This document shows positions 38,643 to 45,201 of a DNA stretch of 64,000 nucleotides, in pieces. The DNA lies in assembly GCA_002481545.1 (NCBI GenBank), contig DLEF01000056.1:16768-80767 (forward strand), read 5' to 3'. Source of the DNA: Cyanobacteria bacterium UBA7753 (GTDB taxonomy: Bacteria > Cyanobacteriota > Vampirovibrionia > Gastranaerophilales > Gastranaerophilaceae). The position numbers were made by a program, and so were the translations under genes. Under the pieces are notes generated by a model. It did not search any database, was not told where the DNA came from, and was given only the letters and a program-made list of their open reading frames with translations. How positions within the stretch are numbered: the stretch's first letter is position 1; each line of letters opens with the position of its first letter.

Positions 38643-38930
38643 ATGAACAATATCAATATAAACAAAATGGCAAAACAAACATATAACAATATTTCAAAAC
38701 AATCGACTTATGAAAATACAAAAGCCGTTTATAAAGGATATGTCAAAAAAATGGGAAAAAGCGATTTTGCAAACTCTATATCTCGTTATGAAGTCGAATT
38801 AAATATGCTTAAATCAATGAAAGAAATGGCAGAACAATCCAAAGACACAAAAGAATTGAAATATATTGATGAGCGCATATCCAACGCAAACGATAAACTT
38901 GCACAATTAGGAATTAAAATAAAAGAATAA
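38643..38930 (+). CDS. Small helical protein coupled to the giant gene
   Basis: 95 residues, charged and helical, no membrane segment. The ATG is one base after the TAA of the 3152-residue gene, and AAGGAAA in the end of that gene serves as ribosome binding site, so translation is coupled. Position and size suit a chaperone or immunity partner of the large protein. No family is recognised. Confidence 0.7.
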   Translation: MNNININKMAKQTYNNISKQSTYENTKAVYKGYVKKMGKSDFANSISRYEVELNMLKSMKEMAEQSKDTKELKYIDERISNANDKLAQLGIKIKE

Positions 38931-39043
38931 CGGCAGATATCATTGGCAAAAAATTTCTTGTCTATGCTTTATAACATATAACCACAACTCAAAATATTAA
39001 TTTTTCGTGCTTTCTCGGAAAATAGTGTATAATAGGAGATACA

Positions 39044-39481
39044 ATGGACTATAACATAACAAACTCAAGAATAAACAATACACACGGAGTAAATAAAATG
39101 AATGATGATAAGGAATTATCGTTTCAGGATAGAGTCGATGAAATGATAGCCAAAGTATTTGACAGAACAGAGCGCGAAGTTCCCGAATACGGAGCTTTCT
39201 CTGATGTTGCGGAATATATGCCAAACCTTGACCCCGAGACAAAAACACTCGCAGGTAAATACGGGCTCAGAATCTACAAAATGCCAAAATCCGTAGTCGA
39301 GGATCCTAAACAAAGATATATAGAAGCTGCCGCCTACAGACCTGCAGGAGATTACAAGGCTGATGTAATTGTAGGTTCGGGACACAAAGATGAAATCTTG
39401 AAGATTCTTAATTCAGACGAGTTTCCCGAAAAACTCAACCGCACCTACGGCGAATTGTTAGAAACTCTGGAAGATGTGTAA
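39044..39481 (+). CDS. Unknown 145-residue acidic protein
   Basis: Soluble, acidic, no signal peptide, Pro in several loops, no recognised motif. TATAAT at 39028-39033 and AGGAG 7 bases before the ATG support this start; a second ATG at 39098, preceded by CGGAG, would remove 18 residues. It lies after the giant gene and its partner but has its own promoter. Confidence 0.65.
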   Translation: MDYNITNSRINNTHGVNKMNDDKELSFQDRVDEMIAKVFDRTEREVPEYGAFSDVAEYMPNLDPETKTLAGKYGLRIYKMPKSVVEDPKQRYIEAAAYRPAGDYKADVIVGSGHKDEILKILNSDEFPEKLNRTYGELLETLEDV

Positions 39482-39514
39482 ACGAGAAAAATGAGTGCTC
39501 TTATACATAACCAC

Positions 39515-39542
39515 TTGAAAAAACAAAAAAATAAGTTATAAT
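39515..39542 (+). promoter_or_regulatory. Promoter of antisense RNA
   Basis: TTGAAA at 39515-39520 and a perfect TATAAT at 39537-39542 with 16 bases between. The predicted start (39549) coincides with the first base of a hairpin. There is no plus-strand ORF downstream. Confidence 0.6.
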
Positions 39543-39548
39543 AAAAAA

Positions 39549-39591
39549 TGTAGGGGGACACCCTGCGAAGGTGTCCAACCAGTTCCCTACA
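39549..39591 (-). terminator. Terminator of the small peptide mRNA
   Basis: Read on the minus strand, the nested hairpin (GGACACC/GGTGTCC within TGTAGGG/CCCTACA) is followed by TTTTTTATT. The stop codon of the peptide lies in the first arm. Confidence 0.7.
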
Positions 39592-39670
39592 AATTACTTG
39601 AAATAAAAATCAAAATGTGTCCTAGTAGCCATAGGGCACATTTTATTATTTCTTGCCATTTGTTTTTCAT
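39587..39670 (-). CDS. 27-residue hydrophobic peptide, putative type I toxin
   Basis: The peptide starts M-K-N-K-W-Q-E, has a hydrophobic helix from about residue 10 to 23 (C-A-L-W-L-L-G-H-I-L-I-F-I) and ends S-S-N-L. A basic-aromatic head plus one membrane helix is typical of type I toxins. AGGAGG lies 5-6 bases before the ATG, one of the best sites in the window. It has its own promoter (TATAAT at 39757-39762), a leader of about 80 nt and its own terminator. Seven bases of the leader next to the ribosome binding site (AAGGTGT on the minus strand, plus positions 39685-39691) can pair with ACACCTT in the trailer (39568-39574), which could hide the site, as in other type I toxin mRNAs. Confidence 0.6.
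   Translation of the reverse strand: MKNKWQEIIKCALWLLGHILIFISSNL
39612..39644 (+). terminator. Terminator of the antisense RNA, inside the peptide ORF
   Basis: AAAATGTGTCCTA and TAGGGCACATTTT form a 13-bp stem with one G-U pair and a seven-base loop, followed by ATTATTTCTT. It overlaps codons of the hydrophobic core on the other strand. Confidence 0.65.
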
Positions 39671-39756
39671 AGGCTCCTCCTTTCACACCTTAACCAGTTG
39701 AATATGTTGCTGTGTATAATTGGAGTTCCCTATATATGAAACTGCCCTACAAAAAT

Positions 39757-39784
39757 ATTATATCATAATTTTAATAAATTATAA
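39757..39784 (-). promoter_or_regulatory. Promoter of the small peptide gene
   Basis: On the minus strand TTATAA (39779-39784) and TATAAT (39757-39762) are 16 bases apart. The mRNA would begin near 39750 with GTAGGG and a short hairpin, AGTTTC/GGAACT. Confidence 0.45.
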
Positions 39785-39828
39785 TCTGTAAAACAACAAA
39801 ATAAAGGCTAAAAATTAAGTTCATGTCC

Positions 39829-40947
39829 CTACGGGTTTGTAATCTTACCCAGTACAACGGATTTATTTGCACCCGTACAGGAAGGAACGTTATTCGGAAT
39901 GCGGTAAAAATTGCAATATCCCAAAAGTGCAAACGCCATAGCCTCTTTGTAGTTATTGGATATTCCGAAATCTTCATGTGTTTTTATATCGATATGCGCA
40001 GGGATATATTTGCGCAAAAGTTTCATCATATATTTGTTATAGGCTCCGCCTCCGCCCACTATAACCTGTTTTATATGAGCATAGGGGTAGACGAACCTTT
40101 CATAGGATTGGGCTATCGTTTTAGCCGTGAGGGCAGTCAAAGTTGCGATTATATCCTGTTTATCGGGCGGTGCAATCTTCAAAATATTTTCTATATACTT
40201 AGGTGAAAAATATTCTCTGCCCGTCGTCTTCGGCGGTTCTTCGTAATAATATTCATCCTCTAACAGACAGTTGAGCCAGTTTTCCGAAATCGTACCCGAT
40301 TGAGCAACCTCACCGTCTTTGTCATAAGGTTTGTTATAGAATTTTTCCATGCAGTAGTTTATCATTATATTTCCGCACCCTGTATCAAACCCGAACGGCA
40401 GGCGATCATCAGATACAACGGTTACATTGGATATTCCGCCGATATTCTGAACAGCCGAGTTTTTAAACCACTGTTTATCTGCGAAACATACAAGCGGAGC
40501 ACCTTCTCCGCCGTTTGCGATGTCAGCCTCGCGGAAGTTCGAGATTGTCATACATCCTGTTTTTTGTGCGATTACGGCACTTTCCCCTATCTGCATTGTA
40601 CTTTTTAAAGACAGCCCTTCTTCCGTTTCATCTTTCGGGTAATGATAAACAGTCTGTCCGTGACTCGCTATCATATCCGGTTTGCCTAATTCCGAGATAA
40701 GTATGTTTGAAGCGTTCGCGAAACATTCCCCAATCTCAAAATTAAGCTGACACAATTCTTTGACGGAAATATCACCGTTAAAGGCTCTAAAAATCTTTTC
40801 TCTTATCGCGGTCGGATAATCATAATTTATCCCTTTGATAAGTTTGCAGCTCAAATCGGGGTTAACGACACAATATGCCGCATCTATTGAGTCACAAGAT
40901 GTTCCCGACATCAATCCTATTATTTTTTTGGATTCCAATTCTATCAT
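39829..40947 (-). CDS. anmK: Anhydro-N-acetylmuramic acid kinase
   Basis: 372 residues. It opens the 1,6-anhydro ring of anhydroMurNAc and phosphorylates it, recycling peptidoglycan in the cytosol. The N-terminal G-L-M-S-G-T-S-C-D-S-I-D-A matches the ATP-binding start of AnmK. Later marks are S-H-G-Q-T-V-Y-H, N-I-G-G-I-S-N-V, F-D-T-G-C-G-N and V-G-G-G-G-A-Y-N. No MurQ-type etherase is nearby. The start codon has no ribosome binding site. The 703-base gap upstream (40948-41650) is described separately. Confidence 0.96.
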   Translation of the reverse strand: MIELESKKIIGLMSGTSCDSIDAAYCVVNPDLSCKLIKGINYDYPTAIREKIFRAFNGDISVKELCQLNFEIGECFANASNILISELGKPDMIASHGQTVYHYPKDETEEGLSLKSTMQIGESAVIAQKTGCMTISNFREADIANGGEGAPLVCFADKQWFKNSAVQNIGGISNVTVVSDDRLPFGFDTGCGNIMINYCMEKFYNKPYDKDGEVAQSGTISENWLNCLLEDEYYYEEPPKTTGREYFSPKYIENILKIAPPDKQDIIATLTALTAKTIAQSYERFVYPYAHIKQVIVGGGGAYNKYMMKLLRKYIPAHIDIKTHEDFGISNNYKEAMAFALLGYCNFYRIPNNVPSCTGANKSVVLGKITNP

Positions 40948-41194
40948 ATACGTTTATGATAAAAAAAAACTTGTCAAATGACAAGTTATAAGTACTACTA
41001 TTTAATTTATGTTATGTTTTTATTGATTTTTAGTTGTGTATTTAATTTAAAACTATCCTATAATCTCCTCGGATTATTTTTTACTATTTATTGATTCGTG
41101 ATAAAATTTTTAATTTTTCTATTTTTTTAATTCTATAATTTTGTTATTTTGTTTGTGATTTTAGTTGTCATTTTTAAAACTTTTGTGTTTTTGT

Positions 41195-41373
41195 TTATTT
41201 ATCTTTTTTCTTTTTCTTACCCTTTAGTTGTCTCCCGCTTGGATTCTCTCCCATATATCCCCAAGTCTTAGTAACCTTCAGTCAAATTCGACTTCCGTAT
41301 CTCCTCCAACTCCCCAGGGTCCGGTAACCACCACTCCCTTCAATATGTCTTTATAATAAGCCGATGAAATCAT
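41195..41373 (-). pseudogene. Frameshifted or recoded small ORF with repeated V-T-x-x-W-G
   Basis: On the minus strand an ATG at 41373 opens 31 codons ending T-E-V-E-F-D then TGA (41278-41280). In the -1 frame the next codons read L-K-V-T-K-T-W-G-Y-M-G-E-N-P-S-G-R-Q and end in a Lys-rich tail at 41195. The two halves share V-T-G-P-W-G-V-G-G-D and V-T-K-T-W-G-Y-M-G-E, and the DNA shares GGTTAC and TGGGGA words. Joined, they give about 60 coherent residues. Either one base is lost (pseudogene or sequencing error), a -1 frameshift is used, or the DNA is a structured RNA with two repeat units. There is no ribosome binding site. It lies in the otherwise empty 40948-41650 gap. Confidence 0.4.
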
Positions 41374-41650
41374 GTTTTCAAGTAAAGAATTTCGCTAAAA
41401 TTTTTACATTAGAGCATGCCCCCCGCCACTATTGGTGCATGTTTATGTTTACAAACTTAATGAAGTTATTTTAATGAATTTAGGTAAATTTTTTCTTGAC
41501 AAAACAATAATTTCCATGAACGGGATAACAGATTAAAAAAGTTCTGTTTCATTCAGCATATTTATTAATACATGTTACAAAAACCGTTTTGTTTGAAATC
41601 AATCTTCAAAATAAGACTTTATATAATAGAAGAGCCCTTTGGAGTGTAAT

Positions 41651-43285
41651 ATGTCGGATCCGAAAATGCGTATTAATATGCATGATGATATATTTATAAA
41701 TAATAACCCGCAGAAACAACCGCAAACTTCTGCAGGCATGCCTGATTTCATTTTCGGAGAAAGTGAAGCACTTTCTGATTTTTTAGGAGATACTTTCAAA
41801 AAGACTACCGCTGACAGTCAACCGACACAAGGGAAAAACGAAACAACCACAGGGCAAGAAACTTTGGACTTTTCAAAAATTACCGACGGAGATTTACCCT
41901 CTTCCGTAACGGATACCATTAAATCTTTGAATACGGGAGAACATAAAAATGAAACTATAAAAATAGGTAATTATTGGTATCGTTTCGGTTTGAACGGTAA
42001 TATAGAGCGCATATACAACCACAAACCGCAGGATAATATAAATGACTCATTGGATTCTTTCACTTACATAACCTATGACCAAGATAACGGAATTGACAAA
42101 ATTCTAATGTACGAACAAGAAGGCGTAAAAGATAAAGACGGCTCTCGCAAGTGCAATATATATAATAATGACGGAAAACGCTGCGGATATTATACGGAGG
42201 TTAACGGGAAACCCGAACACGAAGTTTGGCTGCATCCCGAGTTTGACGAAATGACAGAGAAAATTCAAAAAGGAGAAATCTCTCTGTCAGCGATTGATGC
42301 ATATTTGTCAACGGATGTAAATGATGCTCCCGTTGAACAAAAAAATGATTTAGCTCCGGAAGATAATTTGTATCTTTTCATGAAAAATTACGAAAACAAA
42401 ACGGGAGAATCTTTATTAGAGAGAATTTCACGATATCCTGACGGAAAAGATTATTGTAAAAATTTAATTGATACAATAGTGGCAGAAAATTCATACGGCG
42501 GTTACAAATACACAGCAGATATTGAGAGGGATATGAAATCCCATCCATCTGATTATAAAAAATTATCTGTTGATTTGGAAAGGATACTGAAAAGAAATCC
42601 GAATGATTCAGACGCGGAACCACTGAATATTAATGGCGAAATAGATGAACCAACAAAGCAAGGCTTAACAGGTAATTGTTATCTGTTATCCTCTGTAAGC
42701 ACTCTCGATTCTACCGAAATTGGGCATAAAGCTTTAAGAAGTTTATGGCACGAAAATGAGAACGGAGATATTGAATTTACCTGCAAGGGTAACGGAAAAA
42801 CGTATACAATAACAAAAGAAGATATACAACAATCTAATTATCTTTCGCACGGGGACAGCGATATGAGGATTTATGAACTGGCTATGGACAGATACAGAAG
42901 AGACTTAGCCTATGAAGGAAAAACCTCTGATGTTGACTCCGACGGAGGAAGTCTTTCCGATGTAGCGAAAGCGTTTTTTAATATTGATTATCGCTCCGAA
43001 GTTACTAATCCGAATGAATTACTCTCTGCAGATTTGACGAAAACAACCTATAATTTTGCCGCTAACTTGAACGGAGCAAACATGTCCGTTAAAAATACCA
43101 ATGGCGAGACAGTAAAAGACGGGCTGATAGACGAGCACCAATATCAGGTCAAAGATATCAAAGACGGTAATATATATTTCGTTAACCCGTGGGATAGTAA
43201 AACTACTCTTGTTCTATCGTTTGATGAATTTAAAAAACTCAATCCGAGCATAGAATCGTTTGATTTAACTAAACTGCAAAATTAA
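41651..43285 (+). CDS. Calpain-like cysteine protease-domain protein
   Basis: 544 residues from the ATG at 41651, chosen because GGAG lies 6 bases upstream; an in-frame TTG at 41639 is less likely. The N-terminal 90 residues are polar linker. A short beta segment with D-G-S/Y-W-Y-R resembles the repeats of the 3152-residue protein. The C-terminal half has the calpain triad: C343 in G-L-T-G-N-C-Y-L-L, H496 in D-E-H-Q-Y-Q, N512 in F-V-N-P-W-D. No signal peptide or calcium-binding motif is evident. It is a likely paralogue of the C-terminus of the giant protein, which lies 3 kb upstream. TATAAT at 41622-41627 and TGTTACA at 41573-41579 lie upstream. Confidence 0.78.
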   Translation: MSDPKMRINMHDDIFINNNPQKQPQTSAGMPDFIFGESEALSDFLGDTFKKTTADSQPTQGKNETTTGQETLDFSKITDGDLPSSVTDTIKSLNTGEHKNETIKIGNYWYRFGLNGNIERIYNHKPQDNINDSLDSFTYITYDQDNGIDKILMYEQEGVKDKDGSRKCNIYNNDGKRCGYYTEVNGKPEHEVWLHPEFDEMTEKIQKGEISLSAIDAYLSTDVNDAPVEQKNDLAPEDNLYLFMKNYENKTGESLLERISRYPDGKDYCKNLIDTIVAENSYGGYKYTADIERDMKSHPSDYKKLSVDLERILKRNPNDSDAEPLNINGEIDEPTKQGLTGNCYLLSSVSTLDSTEIGHKALRSLWHENENGDIEFTCKGNGKTYTITKEDIQQSNYLSHGDSDMRIYELAMDRYRRDLAYEGKTSDVDSDGGSLSDVAKAFFNIDYRSEVTNPNELLSADLTKTTYNFAANLNGANMSVKNTNGETVKDGLIDEHQYQVKDIKDGNIYFVNPWDSKTTLVLSFDEFKKLNPSIESFDLTKLQN

Positions 43286-43294
43286 ATATAAAAT

Positions 43295-43684
43295 TTAATT
43301 CATATAAACTCCATGGATATTGCAGTATGAACGGGCTTTAATATCATTATTCTCAATGTTTGTATTCATCCTCACTTCTTCTTTCGGGTGAAAGAATTTT
43401 GTTATGACTTCATCGTTGTCATCAGATATTATTTGAACAAACTGTATATAATGTTTTTCCTCCATCGGATGTTTTTCTACCGTAACAACAATATTATTCT
43501 CATCATCACGTGTGATTTTCGGAGAATGTTTTTCTGTAAGGTCAGGACTGTTCAGAGTATCATTTTTAACCTCTAATTTTTCCATTTCCTCCCCGCAGCA
43601 AACGGGGTGACCGTCACCCGAGATTAAAACCTCTATCACATTCCCGCAAATATTACATTTATAAAGTTCAAATTTATTTGTCAT
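43295..43684 (-). CDS. dfx: Desulfoferrodoxin (superoxide reductase)
   Basis: 129 residues, the standard two-domain length. The N-terminal rubredoxin-like centre I has C10-x-x-C13 and C29-C30. The catalytic centre II has H53 in T-E-K-H, H72, H78 in H-P-M-E-E-K-H-Y-I, and C121/H124 in S-Y-C-N-I-H-G. Glu51 and Lys52, which guide superoxide, are present. It reduces superoxide to peroxide without making oxygen and is characteristic of anaerobes. A GGAGG site precedes the ATG. It converges with the calpain-like gene, nine bases between stops. Confidence 0.97.
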   Translation of the reverse strand: MTNKFELYKCNICGNVIEVLISGDGHPVCCGEEMEKLEVKNDTLNSPDLTEKHSPKITRDDENNIVVTVEKHPMEEKHYIQFVQIISDDNDEVITKFFHPKEEVRMNTNIENNDIKARSYCNIHGVYMN

Positions 43685-43779
43685 AAAAACCTCCTTTTTA
43701 GAAGTTTAACCAATCCGTCAATTATATTTATCCCCATACATATATTGCCGAACGGGATGATTTATGCTATTTTAAGGGT

Positions 43780-44487
43780 ATGGCAGACTACGGAACGGAA
43801 GCGGAAAGACTAAAAGAAGAATACAAGGTAATATTCACCGAGGCGGCGAAAGTAATCAGGCATGAGATAGACAAGTTTAAACCCGATTACAATTGTAAGA
43901 TTTGCTCAATTCCTTGTGATGTGCCAAAGCCCGATATTTTCTCCATGTTCCCGCCGAGATGTCCTTATGAAGCTTGGCAGGTTAAGGCTCTGTCATATTT
44001 AACCAACGAATACAGCGCGAAGTTAAAAGTCAGCAAAAAATCCATTATGGAAAAGAAAAAGGATTACCACTGCAACAAGTGCGGTGAGTGCTGTAAACTC
44101 GCAATCAGCGGATATTCGCCGATGCAATTAAAACAGCGTGCAATAAGAGGCGATAAATTCGCGAGAGAGTTTACTTCCATATATATTCCGTACGATTCTG
44201 AAGAAATGGTCGAGGCAGTTTGTCCCGATTATTACAACAAATTGAAAAACTGCATGGATGAGGATGAGAGGTTATATTTTTACTATTGCAGAAAATTAGG
44301 CGCGGACAATTTATGTTCCGATTATGAAAACCGCCCTGATATTTGCAAAGATTTTCCGAGAAATCCGCTCAAGATTTTGCCTGATACATGCGGATATTTA
44401 CCGTGGAGAGAATCTGCGAATAAACTTGCTATGTCCATAAAAGCAAGAGAAGACTTAATCGCTTTTTATAAAGAAAAATTAGGATAG
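43780..44487 (+). CDS. YkgJ-family Cys-cluster protein
   Basis: 235 residues. The central C-N-K-C-G-E-C-C near 97 and the later P-D-I-C-K-D-F-P and L-P-D-T-C segments are the CxxCxxCC zinc/iron-chelating signature. An additional N-terminal C-K-I-C-S-I-P-C cluster near 40 adds four possible ligands. Biochemical role is unknown for the family; metal-site formation has been suggested. A promoter TTGCCG (43745)-17-TATTTT (43768-43773) with TGC extension ends six bases before the ATG, so the mRNA is probably leaderless. Confidence 0.85.
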   Translation: MADYGTEAERLKEEYKVIFTEAAKVIRHEIDKFKPDYNCKICSIPCDVPKPDIFSMFPPRCPYEAWQVKALSYLTNEYSAKLKVSKKSIMEKKKDYHCNKCGECCKLAISGYSPMQLKQRAIRGDKFAREFTSIYIPYDSEEMVEAVCPDYYNKLKNCMDEDERLYFYYCRKLGADNLCSDYENRPDICKDFPRNPLKILPDTCGYLPWRESANKLAMSIKAREDLIAFYKEKLG

Positions 44488-44599
44488 TGCTATTTTATAT
44501 TTATATAATAAAAGTATAAATATTTCGTATGAATTAAATGTGCCTTTTTATCTTCATTCAACCAACCGAACATGTATGAACTTATGTAACAATTAATAT

Positions 44600-44641
44600 A
44601 AACATGTACATAAAACCGTCAAAAAATTTTAGTACATGTTT
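44600..44641 (+). terminator. Leader hairpin, possible attenuator
   Basis: AAACATGTAC and GTACATGTTT form a perfect 10-bp stem followed by TTATAAAA. It lies just upstream of the Pro/Gly/Met-rich gene and could end leader transcripts early. Confidence 0.4.
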
Positions 44642-44666
44642 TTATAAAAGTAAGGTCATGTGTAGT

Positions 44667-45086
44667 ATGGAAAAACATTTAAGTACGGAAAATCAAGGAA
44701 CAACATCAAAATCGGCTAAAAACTATTGGCCGGGGATGTTCGGATTTCCTTTCTTCCCGGGACCGCCTCCGATGGGACCGCCTCCGGGAATGTTTGACAA
44801 CCCGTATAATATTGCGTACAGACCTTTTTATGCTCCGCAAAAATACACAAGACCGTTGAGCCAGCTTAAAAATCCGTACAATATAGCATACAGACCTTTA
44901 TATGTACCGCAAAAACATGTCAGACCTATGGGACCTCCTATGGGACCTATGGGTATGCCACCTATGGGACCACCAATGGGACCGCCTCCGGGAGGACCGG
45001 GCGGACCGGGCAGAATGGGACCTCCTATGGGACCTATGGGTATGCCACCTATGGGACCGCCTCCTATGGGACCAAGACCGTTTTAA
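44667..45086 (+). CDS. Pro/Gly/Met-rich repeat protein
   Basis: 139 residues from the ATG at 44667 (AAGG 11 bases upstream); frames from 44604 or 44658 are possible but overlap the leader hairpin or sit too close to the site. Two copies of N-P-Y-N-I-A-Y-R-P-x-Y-x-P-Q-K are followed by two copies of a M-G-P-P-M-G-P-M-G-M-P-P block. There is no signal peptide or cysteine. The sequence is intrinsically disordered and resembles no enzyme. A strong terminator follows the stop by two bases, so it forms its own transcription unit. Confidence 0.7.
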   Translation: MEKHLSTENQGTTSKSAKNYWPGMFGFPFFPGPPPMGPPPGMFDNPYNIAYRPFYAPQKYTRPLSQLKNPYNIAYRPLYVPQKHVRPMGPPMGPMGMPPMGPPMGPPPGGPGGPGRMGPPMGPMGMPPMGPPPMGPRPF

Positions 45087-45087
45087 T

Positions 45088-45126
45088 AAAGTGCTTGTGA
45101 TTATACTAAAAACAAGCACTTTTTGT
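45088..45126 (+). terminator. Strong intrinsic terminator
   Basis: AAAGTGCTTGT and ACAAGCACTTT form an 11-bp stem followed by TTGTTTT, two bases after the Pro/Gly-rich gene. Confidence 0.85.
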
Positions 45127-45201
45127 TTTGGTATTTAAAATCAATAATTATCCGATATAGTATTTGCAAAAAGCACGGAAACAAGCTAAAATTATATCGG
45201 T

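Larger units (their letters stand above)
39549..39652 (+). ncRNA. Candidate antisense (antitoxin) RNA
   Basis: A transcript of about 104 nt is bounded by the promoter at 39515-39542 and the hairpin terminator at 39612-39644. It begins with a nested hairpin (TGTAGGG/CCCTACA outside, GGACACC/GGTGTCC inside). It is complementary to the 3' two thirds of the small hydrophobic-peptide mRNA, including the stop codon. Convergent, 3'-overlapping antisense RNA is the layout of type I antitoxins such as RatA of txpA/RatA. No homology is claimed. Confidence 0.55.

Noticed and set aside
41195..41373. RNase P, tmRNA or 6S RNA
   Set aside because: Too short for RNase P or tmRNA, and none of their conserved motifs are visible; 6S-type long internal bulge was not seen.
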